Source: Torymus aiolomorphi (lineage: Eukaryota; Arthropoda; Insecta; Hymenoptera; Torymidae). From it: a stretch of DNA of 64,000 nt. Made by a program: the position numbers and the translations under genes. Location of the stretch: NCBI GenBank assembly GCA_036365515.1, contig CM070877.1, forward strand, positions 64,052,522-64,116,521. The letters are read 5' to 3'. Positions within the stretch are counted from its first letter, which is position 1, and every line of letters starts with the position of its first letter. Positions 12,167 through 23,297 of this stretch are shown here, piece after piece. The notes beneath the pieces were generated by a model. That model saw nothing but the letters and a program-made list of their open reading frames with translations. It was not told the DNA's origin and ran no database searches.

Positions 12167-12490
12167 GTCACCACATAGGTACTTAGACGCATCGGCCAAC
12201 CAGCCTCCTTATCGCTCCGAATGGAATCTGCATGGACAAAGAGAAGCCAGAAGACAATGAAGATGCAATATATACTTTTCATATATATTTTATACATATA
12301 CTCTCTTTATAATCTCTTACTGCACTTCGCATCGACGATCGCCAGTCTCTGTCGGGCATCCAACCTGTAACGACATTTTAATAAATCATTATTCTAATCA
12401 ACACCCTTTGTTCGATTACTTACTTTGGCGAGTGTTACCTGTGTGTGTGTTACCTTTCCTTGGTGATCCACCGGGGCCTGCTACATAACT
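12157..12490 (+). repeat. 3' LTR, preceded by a short polypurine tract
   Basis: The LTR begins AGTTATATGAGTCACC and ends CTACATAACT, with AATAAA at 12380-12385. The purine-rich ATGAAGG just before it (12150-12156) is the likely plus-strand primer site. CGCA follows at 12491-12494 as the right target duplication. Confidence 0.93.
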
Positions 12491-12494
12491 CGCA

Positions 12495-12715
12495 CGCACA
12501 CGCACGCGCACACGCGCACACGCGCACACGTGCACACGCGCACACGCACACACGCACACGCACGCACGCACGCACACCCACCCACCCACAGACATTTGTC
12601 AAAAATCATGTATATTTTGATTCCTAACAGATTGAAAAAAAATTATAATATGTTTTTACAATAACTCAAAACATTACTGTCACAAAGCTTCCTCTAAGAG
12701 GAAGCAATAAGGAAA
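12495..12715. repeat. Right half of the CA-microsatellite repeat
   Basis: A CGCA/CACG-rich microsatellite (to about 12590) is followed by TCAAAAATCATGTATATTTTG, a conserved tail and AAGCTTCCTCTAAGAGGAAG. The tail matches 14950-15065. Together with 5523-5655 this is one ancestral repeat copy split by the retroviral element. Confidence 0.85.
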
Positions 12716-12734
12716 ATGATTATTTATATCATTT

Positions 12735-13660
12735 TTAAACCCAAGTAGCCGAGAGATGCGTGTTCCAAGTACATAACGGAGTTACGTAGACGTGAGACGT
12801 AAGCAAGACGATTATTTAAATAATTTGTGTACCCAAGTAGCCGGGGGACTCAGGGTCCACGCATATAAGGGAGTCAAGTTATAGAGGTTAAGAATTTTGG
12901 AAATAAAAGTCTTGCTTACGTCGCAAATCTACGTAAATTCGTAATATACTTGGAACTCGCGTCCCCCGGCTACTTAGATTTAAATAGTACATTATGTAAC
13001 GAAGGACTAAAGTCGCAGATTATTCCCGCGGGTGAGTTCACTACCCGAGCGAGCGTAGCTAAGCGAGATGTGTTTTTTCGTAGCGGCCACATCCACTGTG
13101 GTCATTTCATAAATTTAAAACGTTATTTTGTATTAATATGTTATATAATTTTGTTAGTTTTAACCCAATTCACCATAAGAGTAAAGAATTAGACTGTGTT
13201 GCATTAAAAATTAGACTCTTTATAGAGGGATTCAGACGCCACTTTTGTGTCGCTTCTCAGGATATAAAAGCGCCATTATAGTAGAGACGTGAATAAAATT
13301 ATTTAAATAATCGTCTTGCTTATTTTTTCATCTCCAGATGACACCCGTATATGCGTGTACCTCGCATCCCCCGGCTACTTGCGTTTAAAATTGTTTATAT
13401 AATTGCCTTGCTTATTGTTGTACGTGTACGTAATTCCCTAATATACGTGGACCTCATATCCCCCGGCTAATTGGGTTTAAAAATTATTTAAATAATCGTG
13501 TTGTACTTCTACGTAACTCTTTTACATACGGGGACGTCACGTCCCCCGCCTACTTGGGTTTAGAAATAATGTTAATAGTTGTCTCGCTTAGTTTTGCACA
13601 TCTACGTAACTCCGTTGTATGTGTGGACCTCGCGTCACGCGCGTACTCGTGCGTTTGCCG
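12735..13660. repeat. Inverted and tandem array of a ~100 bp GC/AT two-part unit
   Basis: Repeated pieces combine CCCCCGGCTACTTGGGTTT, an AT palindrome ATTATTTAAATAAT, the word CGTCTTGCTTA and a CTACGTAACTCC segment. Two units run in the minus direction (12735-12880); at least five run in the plus direction (12905-12985 and 13290-13650). The segment between (about 12990-13280) is unrelated. I do not recognise the family. The flip in orientation suggests a palindromic amplification. Confidence 0.75.
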
Positions 13661-13833
13661 TTTGAACGCGCGCGCTATACTCATGCCGCTACAGCCTCTC
13701 GAGCTCCCAATCCATCAACATAGGAAGCGTCGCTTCCAGCTTTTCTCCGATATCCGTGTACGATTGACTGAGCGGCCGGTTCCGCGGCCTTGGCCACGCA
13801 GCCCTGTTGCTCTGAGGCCACGCGGCCCACCGG

Positions 13834-14340
13834 GGGCCTGATTCTAAAAATGTCTCACACTCGAAACACAAAATCCAAGAACAACTTTGTTTCGGGAAAC
13901 GCGTAATCGAGACAAAACTGTTCTCGGTCGAGAACAATTTTGTCTGAGACAACTTTGTCTCACACAGTACGAGTCGGTTTCAGACTTCGGGCTGTGTCGG
14001 TACTGTAGAGTGTCGGTTGGTCAACGGCACTTGCGCGGCCAATGTTTTTACTTCTGATGACACTCTTCTCGCAAAATTTAAACGCGTTTAGCGCATCATC
14101 ATCACAGAGTGTCATCAGAAGTAAAAACATTGGCCACGCAAGGGCCGTTGACCAATCGACACTCTACAGTACCGGCACAGCCCGAAGCCCGAAGCTGACT
14201 GGTACTGTGTGAGACAAAATTGTGTGAGACAAAGTTGTTCCCGCCCGAGAACAGTTTTGTCTCGATTTCGTGTTTCCCTAGACAAAGTTGTTCTCGGGTT
14301 TTGTGTGTCTAGAGTGTGAGACATTTTTGGAATCAGGCCC
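13834..14340. mobile_element. 507 bp fold-back element
   Basis: The two halves are reverse complements over most of their length, about 215 bp per arm, with a short centre near 14090. The termini are GGGCCTGATTC and GAATCAGGCCC. CGG occurs on both sides (13831-13833 and 14341-14343) and could be a 3 bp duplication. Variants of GAGACAAAGTTGTTC recur inside each arm. GGGCC-type termini and a 3 bp duplication would suit a Harbinger-type MITE, but this is tentative. Confidence 0.75.
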
Positions 14341-14343
14341 CGG

Positions 14344-14846
14344 GAGCTCTCCCGAATTCCCGATGGCCAGTCCGGGCCTGCATTGCGAGGCCCCTATCAG
14401 TGCGGGGCTCGGCGCGACTGCCTCTCTCGCCCCACCCTAAGACCGGCGCTGACATCAAATATTTCTGAAATTTCTGGACTAATCATTTTACCCAAAGAAC
14501 TCGACCGAGAGCTATCCAAAACCTACCTCTACAAGGAATTTCCAAGCTTTTCTCAAGAAAATTGACCGTTTAGTTTAGGAGTTATAAGCTTTTTAAAAAA
14601 AAACACGTTTTTGTTAATAACAAAAAAACCGTGATAGCTAGAGAATTTTTTTTTTTTAGAAAATATAGGTATTTTAATGCTCTTTCGAATGCTATCCATC
14701 CAATTCAAATATCTCGATCTTATCATTAAAAAAAAGCAAAAATCAAATTTGAAGAAATCGAAAATTCGAAATAATCAAAAATGCATCGGCGAATCAAAAA
14801 ACGAGTTTTCGATCCGTCATCACACAAAGAAAACACAAAAAATGAG
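14344..14846. other. No gene seen
   Basis: A GC-rich flank (to about 14445) passes into A+T-rich sequence with long A and T runs. Nothing codes convincingly. The GC-rich part resembles the flank at 13760-13830, which suggests that both were continuous before the fold-back element inserted. Confidence 0.55.
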
Positions 14847-14889
14847 ACCTGTCCGGTCAAAATCGATCGAGTAGAAGCTGAGATCCAGG

Positions 14890-14937
<48 letters not shown>

Positions 14938-15065
14938 ACCATACAGGCATTTTTCAAAAATCATGTATTTTGATTCCTAACACCTCGAAAAACAATTATA
15001 ACATGTTTTTACAATAACTCAAAAAATTACTATCACAAAGCTTCCTCTAGGAGTAAGTAATAAGG
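14847..15065. repeat. Second, uninterrupted copy of the CA-microsatellite repeat
   Basis: It has the same lead (CCTGTCCGGTCAAAATCGAT), then (CA)n at 14893-14932, then the conserved tail ending near AAGCTTCCTCTAGGAG. This copy shows what the repeat at 5523/12495 looked like before the retroviral insertion. Confidence 0.85.
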
Positions 15066-15722
15066 ATTACAACCCCTTAGCATAATGTTCATGCTGATAT
15101 AAGCGCATTTTATAACAAATAAACTGGCGATTGATTCATCAAAAAATTCCAATTCCCTCCGGAGATATACAAAAAAAACTATTTTTGGAGGTAAACTTTA
15201 AGGGTGATTTTCACCGCTTAAATCGACGAATTAGCAGATAAAAAAATACGTTTCACTTACTTTTTAAAGTACTATAGCATATCCAAATATTATTGAAATC
15301 CGAGAGTTCGGTTTGGGGTGCCTTCTTTGTTAGTTATACCTTTATAAAAAAAAAAGGAAAAAAATAGTACGGCAGAATATTTTTTGTTTGATAAAATTTT
15401 TTCTGATTCTTTATTAAAAATCCTGTAAAACAAGCCCTGAATCGAGATGGGATCGCTTCTTGAAAGAAGTTATAAATTTTTTAAATATCAGTAAAAATCC
15501 TTCCGAGTTGAAAGTAACCAATACAATCCAATAAAAAAAATTTCCATAAGATGTTATAAGTATTTGCACCAGTAAAATCTTATGAAATCAAATGAAATAT
15601 GTGTGTTAGTCAGCATAAACTAATGTTTTCATTAGCTTAAGCCAATCAATAGATTATGCCGATGGTGTTTACGCCGATGAATAACACATTTTATTTGATG
15701 CGCACGTCGGTCCGTTGCGTAT
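15066..15722. other. A+T-rich stretch; last ~60 bp continue the broken non-LTR element
   Basis: Most of this stretch shows no gene. On the minus strand, about 15665-15722 continues the reading direction of the non-LTR element found right of the Penelope element: across the shared GATACYTGCCGAA site the frame can be followed leftward for several tens of residues. No reverse transcriptase of that element is found further left, so it is truncated. Confidence 0.5.
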
Positions 15723-15735
15723 GATACCTGCCGAA

Positions 15736-16298
15736 TATGGATTTCAGGAAGCTGATGGCCAATAACTACCAGGTGTTTAAATATTAAAACAATTTTTTAT
15801 TTAACACGACGTTCGGACATTTTTTTATGTCCCCCTTCAGGTTCTAGATATATAATAAATAAAAAGTTAAATTAATACAAATAACGTTTTACAAAACATT
15901 TTACACACTTAATATTATATACACCATTTACTTACAAAATTTGTCAAAATTAACTATTCGGAAGAATTTTCCGTTGTCAGTAAGTTTAAAAATGTATTGC
16001 CTGCTTTTATACTTTTATTGTATCTATGTGTAGTGTATATGTGCTTTCCCTTCCGTCACGCATACAGAGGGAGGGGCTACAATAGACCAAAGAGAGGCCG
16101 TGTGAAAAAGAAACTGCCAGGAACACAGGTATTGGTAGGAAACCAACACCAATGAAATTAACATAGACTCTCTGACTTAGAACTCAGTGGGCGTGGCTCC
16201 TCCTATTCCACATCTGCTCCTGGCTGGAGTTATTGGCCATCAGCTTCCTGAAATCCATATTATCTACTACTACCATTAGCGTCAAGAATCAACCTAAC
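15736..16298. repeat. 5' terminal repeat block of the Penelope-like element
   Basis: The first ~480 bp are an inverted copy of the element's 3' end, including the CTCTGTATGCGT and CACACGGCCTCTC regions. The last 70 bp are a direct copy of the 3' terminus. This is the composite arrangement known for Penelope pseudo-LTRs. Confidence 0.85.
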
Positions 16299-16343
16299 AA
16301 CTTACAACGTTTGGCCTAATAATACGTTGTATTAGAATACACC

Positions 16344-19025
16344 ATGGAGACAACCTGCATTAGAGAAATAACTAGCACCATGGAGATTACTTCCGATGTA
16401 CGTACATTTTACAAAACAAAACAAGAATTATTAGTACACTTCCTTACAAGACGTAAAGACATCAATGTTAATTTAATAATGTATTTGATCTTTAAAAAAT
16501 TTAACTTTAACATAAAAAAAGAATTTCAAAGACTAATTACATTGTTACATAAAGAAAGTCGTTATCGTGAAGGAAAGAAATTTTTAGTTATTTGCAAATT
16601 TTTTGGTTTACATCCGAAACACTTAGATTTAATTACAAGAAATACAAAGAATAATGATATGTTTGCTAGAAGTAATAAAATTAAACAAAATAAGTTGATT
16701 GAAGGATTGAAGACACAATTATTAAATTTGGAGATTAGTGACATCCACATACGGATATCAAATTTAAATAAAGTAATTGATAAAAAAATACTTGCTTTAG
16801 AAAGTATGGTTGGAAAAGAATTAGTTAATCAGTTTACCAATTATTATAAGACAAAATTACAGTTCATTAATATTTCTTAAAAGAAAAATTGTGTAAAAAA
16901 TTGAACACTATACATTTTAAAAAATATAATAAAATAATAGAGAGTGATAGATATAAAGACAAACATCAACAAGATCAAAACGTTCAAAATCCCAATAGGG
17001 TCAATACCCTGTGTCATAATAACACACAGGCGATCGAAACACATAATAGTATTTGTGAAAAGTGGTGTGTGAATGTCGGGGACATTGAACTACCGACATA
17101 TGTTATTGATATTTTGAAATTGGGAGAAAATTTTAATTTTAATAACTGTTTTGATAATGCATTAGCACTACGCTTTGTCAAGAATTTAGAAACGTTTATA
17201 TACAATAATATGGAAGATGAACAATCCACTAAGTTGAGAGGAATGTTCTTGAATTATATAAAAAAAATTTATAATAAAGAGTTATCGCAACATACGTATT
17301 TTGATAGAAAATTTAAAATTGATTTGAAAAAAACAAAAGAATTTATAAAAAGAAATCCACAGTTACTAATAACGAGAGCAGATAAAGGTAACACGACTGT
17401 AATTATAAAGAAAGTAGATTACATACAAAAAACTGAAAGTCTTTTTCAAGATGAAAAATATTATAAAGAATTAAAAAAGAATCCTTTATCTGGCCTTGAA
17501 AGAAGAACAAATGATCTTATAAAATGGTTGAATAAAATTAACTTTTCGACTGTTGGAAAAACATTTGATTCTGTATTACAAAAATGTAATATAGCAAAAG
17601 CATATGGATTAATAAAAATCCATAAAAATGGGTTTCCTATAAGACCTATTATTTCGGCAATAAATTCTCCAGTATATAATATCTCAAAATTTTTCACACA
17701 ATTTCTTACAATAAATTTGAAAAAACCTGCATCTCACGTAAACAATATTTTCATCTAAAAGAGAAAATAGAAAACCTCCATATCCCTTGTGATTATGAAA
17801 TTATTAGTTTAGATGTAATAAGTTTATTCACTAATATTCCAGAGTATTTAGTATATAAGGCTGTAGAAAAACGATGGACACAATTGCACACTAAAATTAA
17901 CATGAGTTGTACGGAATTTTTGAATATTATAAAATTTATATTAAATAATAATTATTTCCAATTTAATAACAAATTTTTCCAACAAATTTTTGGTTCAGCG
18001 ATGGGTAATCCGATTAGCCTGATATTAGCTGATATAGTCATGGAGGATTTAGAGATAGATTCGATGAATAAACTAAATTATAAACCGTTATTTTATTACC
18101 GTTATGTGGATGACATTATTATTTGTACGCCGAGTAACATGATTGATCAAACTGTAAATATTTTTAATTTGTATGATGAGAACTTACAATTTACTGTTGA
18201 ATTATCAAATAACAATTGTATAAGTTTTTTGGATATGAAAATTATTGTTAATGAACAGCGTCGCACTATCACTGATTGGTTTCATAAAAAAACTTTTTCT
18301 GGAAGGTACTTGAATTATCAATCACAACACCCACAATGTAACAAAATAGCTATTATATACAGTTTAGTAGATAGAGCATTTAAACTATCACATGAAACCT
18401 TTCATAATAAAAATATAGCCTTGATCAAAGAATTATTGTTACATAATAATTATCCTTTAGAATTAATTACAATATATATAAAAAAATGATTAAAGAAATT
18501 AACAAATACACAGATTTCAAGATTGAATAGTAGAAATAGATTTATCAGCCTACCTTATGTAAAAGAATTTGAAAACTTTATGAATTTACTTTTCAAAAAA
18601 TTTGATACAAATATAGTATACACCACTAATAATAAATTAAATACTATTATCAAATTAGGTAAAGAAAAAATCAAATTGGTGATAGTGCAAATGTTGTCTA
18701 TAAAATTAAGTGTAATGATTGTACTGCTTCATATGTTGGACAGACAAGTAGACGTGTGAATGTGAGAATTAGGGAACATGCTAAAAGATATATGATAAAA
18801 GACACCAATTCGTCATTATATATGCATAAAATTGATAATAATCACACTATTGATTTTAATAATTATAAAGTATTAGACACAGAAAGTAATAGAGGAAAAC
18901 GATTATTTTCCGAGGCATTGTTTATACATACGCAAAAAAACTACATGAACAAACAATTTGAAATAAATAGATTAGCCAACGAATATATATCAATAATTAA
19001 AAGTTGTGAATTTATGTGTTTATAA
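16344..19025 (+). pseudogene. Penelope-type reverse transcriptase with GIY-YIG endonuclease, broken
   Basis: The first ATG is at 16344. The N-terminal part (16344-16880) is lysine-rich and precedes the polymerase. The next part (16889-17758) holds TRADKGNTTVIIKK and YGLIKIHKNG followed by RPIIS, signature fingers motifs of Penelope-like RTs. After a frameshift near 17750 come SLDVISLFTNIP (about 17806), GSAMGNPIS (about 17995) and the catalytic YRYVDD (about 18099). An in-frame TGA at 18487 and another frameshift near 18670 precede the last domain. That domain has VVYKI and ASYVGQTSRR, the GIY-YIG fold, and ends at 19025. Domain order and total length (about 890 codons) fit a full element. 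This copy cannot encode one continuous protein. Confidence 0.9.
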
Positions 19026-19069
19026 TATCATATGTACTTGTTTAATATTATATCCGTCTACTCTGTGGT

Positions 19070-19600
19070 AGATAGACCAGGAGCACATGTGGAATAGGAG
19101 GAGCCACGCCCACTGAGTTCTAAGCCAGAGAGTCTATATTAATTTCATTGGTGTTGGTTTCCTACCAATACGTGTGTTCCTGGCAGTTTCTTTTTCACAC
19201 GGTCTCTCTTTGGTCTATTGTAGCCCCTCCCTCTGTATGCGTAACGGAAGGGAAAGCACATATATACTATACGTAGATACAATAAAAGTATAAAAGCAGA
19301 CAATATATTTTTAAACTTACTGACAACGGAAAATTCTTCCGAATAGTTATTTTGACAAATTTTGTAAGTAAATGGTGTATATAATATTAAGTGTGTGAAA
19401 TGTTTTGTAAAACGTTATTTGTATTAATTTAACTTTTTATTTATTGTATATCTAGAACCTGAAGAGGGACATAAAAAAATGTCCGAAACGTCGTGTTAAA
19501 TAAAAAATTGTTTTAATATTTAAACACCTGGTAGTTATTGGCCATCAGCTTCCTGAAATCCATATTATCTACTACTACCATTAGCGTCAAGAATCAACCT
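19070..19600. repeat. 3' terminal repeat block of the Penelope-like element
   Basis: About 19070-19566 pairs in inverted orientation with 15736-16219. The final 70 bp are repeated directly at about 16229-16298. Confidence 0.85.
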
Positions 19601-20531
19601 GATACTTGCCGAAGATACTCATCACGATGCTCTGCATGCCCAGTACGCTTAAAATGCCTGTACGCAGCATTGCGCTCATCAACAAGTCTCTTCAGCTCAT
19701 GCCCAAACCAGGGAGCATACTTCTTGCTAGGACTAACGGCTTTAATTGGAGTCAATTGATCTATAACTAATTTGAGATTTTCATTCAATAAATGCAAAGC
19801 TCCCACCAAATCGGATCTGAATCCAAGGAATCAAAGGCTGACCAGTCACAGGAAAAAAGCAGTTTATTCAGTGAAGTAGAGCAGATGCTCTTATAGTCTC
19901 TGTAAGAGAAGGTTTCACGGATAGTCGTGGAGAAGATGTTAATTGTGACATTAATAACTGCATGCTTTCCGAAACTCGGCAGCCAATCATTCCCATGGTT
20001 CTGAACAACGTCATTTTCGTATGATGAGTCGGGCCGTGCTGAACTAGCTGGAGAGATAATTCTACAGCCAGACGCTTTGCATCATCGGCTGTCGACGACA
20101 TACCTGAGTTCAAGTCCCCCATAATATTCTTAAAGCTGTAATCTCCTCAGAGCTCGCGTAGTGTACTTAAAAAGCCTCCCATCCGCTTGCATAGAAATTT
20201 TCGGGGGTCTATAGATTACGTCAATCAAGATAGGAGGGTAGTTACCCTGCTGTACTTCACAGAAAAGGTACTCTGGAATACCCGATTTCCCAGGTCCCAG
20301 AGTATCAGAAGAGGCAAGTGTAGTAACTTTCAAGTCATTACGTACATACAGGGCAACACCACCTCCATTTGTATTTCTGTCCTGTCTAATGACAGAGTAC
20401 CCTTTCACCTGAATAAGATTGTCATCGACAACCGGGCCTAGCCAGGACTCCGCGACCCCGAAAATATAATAGGAGGGATCATCAGCTACATGAAGATGGA
20501 GTCTCTCAATGCGCGGTCGTAGAGAGTTCAC
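19601..20531 (-). pseudogene. Endonuclease part of a non-LTR retrotransposon ORF2, frameshifted and truncated
   Basis: Three minus-strand pieces in different frames read in order from 20531 to 19601. The first (20531-20130) contains GVAESWL and GYSVIRQDRNTNGGGVALYVRN-type text, the Glu and Asn-rich core of an APE-type endonuclease. The second (20122-19868) contains GDLNS and GPTHH. The third (19809-19601) contains APWFGHELKRLVDERNAA, the linker that follows the endonuclease in CR1/Jockey/R1-type elements. The reverse transcriptase that should follow is missing, and the Penelope element sits at the break. Two frameshifts show that it was already decaying. Confidence 0.82.
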
Positions 20532-20594
20532 ATTAAGAAAACCCGCCCTCAGGAATCTCCCGCCCTTTCTCCCATCAGTAGCAGACGATGCCAG

Positions 20595-22488
20595 TCAGAT
20601 CGGAGTCGCCGACCCTTTGTCAGACTTTGCACCGTGCCCTTCAGTAACTATACGGTTTTTGTTCCCTGCTCTATTTGCTCCAGAGCTGGGCGATTTATGT
20701 AAAGTAGCACTCTGATACGCCGTGTGAATAGCTTTAAGGTTAGTGGCTGTCACAAAAACATGCGCACAGTCGCCGCCTTTACGCCTGGCTAGGAACCTAC
20801 CGCCCTCGTGCCAAACATACTTGAAACCTAGCCCCTGGGCAACAAGTCTCAGACTTTTGAAGGTCTGGAATCTCTCATGAGGTAACAACTCATTTATGAA
20901 AATTTTATGACTTGGCATGCAGACAGCAGCATCCAGGCCTAGAAGCTCCGGCTTGATTTTATTCGTTGTTAGATAACTACTACCGAGCGCGCGCTTAGCT
21001 TGCAACACCTCCCTGACTAACCTCGCACTGATGAGCCTGGCAGTTCAAAGAAGAGGTGCACTCGATCCAGACCCCAAGCCGCTTTACTTGACTCCCCGAT
21101 CGGCCCCCGGGGTTGCAGAACGCGGGCGTTTTCAATGTCACCACTCCCGAGAGAAGGGAAGACAGTGCTAAGTGTTGCAAAAGCTATGTTCAATAAACTC
21201 TCTTGCGAGATTTCACAATTATTTTTCAAAATACCATTACTAGCTATTTCACGACACTCAGCTGTCCCATCTCGAGCTCCCATGCCCTTTGACACGAGGA
21301 ACGACCGCGGAGACAAGTCTGCATGTGTTTCGGAATTAGTAAGAAAGCCAGGAAGGCTGTTAACGATAGACATTAGTTGCGGAGGACCGCTGTCCAACTT
21401 AAATGCTAACTTAGATTCTAACTTAGATTCTAAGGCCCGGCAGGCACCATGGACACTCTCAATTTCACTATGGACTTACCGCAAGTCGTCTTTAAGACCC
21501 TCGGTAGCATCAAGCAACAGCCTCGTGTTAATACTAGCTTCACCAAACACACCCGAATGGTTAGCAAGTCCTCCCTCAAGAGCAGATACCCTGGCAGTTA
21601 AATTAGCCACATCGACTAGGATATACGCTGTGCGAATCAGGGCTCTTAGTCATGAGGGATTTAAGCTCGTCCAGCTGTCGTTCGAGCATATCGAAGCGGC
21701 GAAAAAAGAGCTCCATTGTACTACCGGAATCAAAACATGCGAGAGTTCAAAAAGATTCGCCTCGCCCGGCGGTATCTCACGGGAAGAATGACTCAGCAGG
21801 TCGTCAGGAGTTGGAGTGCCAGTGGCGCCACCAACAGCAATCGCAGCAGCAGCGGCATTATCAACAGCTGTTTTCTCGGTAACACCATTAAGAGCATCAG
21901 CAGTGACGGCAGCGGCATCGACATCTCGAGCCGTTGATGGTCGATCCGGAGTCACAGGCGTCTGTTGGCTACTGTGCCATCTAACACTTGCTCCACTCGA
22001 CGTGGGTGAGACTCCGCGCGCCATTGTCTCGGCAACTGGCTTTACAGCTAAGACGGTGTTAAGAGTGGTAGTGTGCGCACCGCTCGCGCGTGAGTGTGTG
22101 GCTGTAGCTGGCGTCGACGCGAGGAAGGGCGGGCGGTGGTGGGGGGACTTCGTCGCGCGAGACTTCGTCGGCGTGCCACGAAGTCTCATGAAATGGTGCT
22201 TACCTGACGGGTCTTACCTGCTGCCGCGCTGCTCGCTGGTGTGCCCGTCTGACGGAACTTGGCGGCGGCTGGGCTGCTCGATGATGTGAGCGTCCTCGAC
22301 GTTTGCCTGCTCTTGGACTTCGACTTCGATTCTTTCTGCTGTTGCTGTTGTTGATGTTGGCAGCATAAATTACACGGGACTCCCACTTTCTTGCCCGAGC
22401 ATCTTGAGTGGCATGGCCTTAAACATGTCGAGCACGTGCTTGTTGGAGGAGTGAAGGAATCACCACACACCGCACACTTGTCACTCAT
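20595..22488 (-). pseudogene. ORF1 of the same non-LTR element: PHD-like finger plus FP25K-like domain
   Basis: The ORF opens at an ATG (22488) with a Cys/His zinc finger, CAVCGDSF then CSTCLRPCHSRC then CNLC, spaced like a PHD finger. A Gln/Ser/Lys-rich linker and an Ala/Thr-rich region follow in another frame (22189-21650). A further piece is at 21397-21017. The C-terminal piece (21008-20595) contains KIFINELLPHERFQTF and GFKYVWHEGGRFLARR, the pattern of the baculovirus FP25K-like domain found in ORF1 proteins of some insect non-LTR elements. At least two frameshifts separate the pieces. Its position directly upstream of the endonuclease supports the ORF1 assignment. Confidence 0.78.
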
Positions 22489-23244
22489 GTTCCGCAGAGT
22501 ATTGTTTGGAGGATTCCCTTTGTTGGATGATCTGGGAACTCTCCCTCTCTCTGTCTTTCTCTCTTACACGTCAAAACCTGGTGGATTACGGCTCCGGTTC
22601 CATGTAGCGACCCTGCCTAGTTGCCGGTAAGATAGAGCTCTGGATGCGAAAGCAGGTGGCACGCTAGATGGACTGAGTTGTAGAAGCCGGTAACGCGATG
22701 GTTGAGGTTATGTTGAGCGATGTACAAGGAAAATAGACCCAGGCTAATAAAATTGCATCACCAAGCATGCAATTTTTAGGCAGGGAGCTGAAGAGCCGGC
22801 GGGGCTATTTTCCTGAAAAGAGAGCACTCCATGGAGGGAAGTGGGTATTAGTAGGGGCTCAAAATAAGACGGAGCGTACGGCAGATGATGCATACTTATC
22901 CAGATCGCAGGAGAGCGCGCGCGAAAGAGAGAGAGAGAAGTGGCGCTTACGAGAGTGAGCGAGCAGGAGAGAGAGAACGGCCATGGCAGCCTGTATGCTA
23001 CCAAGAGCCCGTGTGTATGAGACTGAGGGAGAAAGAGCGCAGCGGTGCTCCCGTATGCGAAAGAGAAACACGGCCAGTGGCAGCCTGCGTGATGTACAGC
23101 AACCACCGTGTAGGTGTATGAGAGAAAGAGAGACAGCGCAGCGGCGCTAGTATGAGAGGGAGAGAAAGAAAGGAGGCCAGCAGCAGCCGTGCGCTGCTCA
23201 CGGCCGTGTAAGAGGGGCGCAACGCGAGACATTGGTAGTTACGA

Positions 23245-23297
<53 letters not shown>

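Larger units (their letters stand above)
5660..12490 (+). mobile_element. Errantivirus-type endogenous retrovirus (Ty3/gypsy, with env), inactivated
   Basis: Two direct LTRs of 341 and 334 bp start AGT(A/T)A and end TAACT, the end signature of the insect gypsy/ZAM group. They enclose gag, pol and env in standard order. A 4 bp duplication, CGCA, flanks the element (5656-5659 and 12491-12494), which sits inside a CA/CGCA microsatellite. By eye the LTRs differ at only about five substitutions and one 7 bp gap, so the insertion is fairly recent. Three in-frame stops (7588, 8998, 11843) break the coding regions, so this copy is defective, although its order and boundaries are complete. Confidence 0.95.
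15736..19600 (+). mobile_element. Penelope-like retroelement (RT plus GIY-YIG), decayed
   Basis: The element is flanked by a 13 bp duplication, GATACCTGCCGAA (15723-15735) and GATACTTGCCGAA (19601-19613). Its left end (15736 to about 16219) is the inverse of its right end (about 19070-19566). A direct repeat of about 70 bp starting GTTATTGGCCATCAGC occurs at about 16229-16298 and 19531-19600. Mixed inverted and direct terminal repeats are typical of Penelope-like elements. The body encodes a reverse transcriptase and a C-terminal GIY-YIG endonuclease. It interrupts an older non-LTR element. Confidence 0.92.

Noticed and set aside
13554..13952. GC-rich frames on both strands
   Set aside because: They straddle the boundary of the repeat array and the fold-back element and carry no domain.
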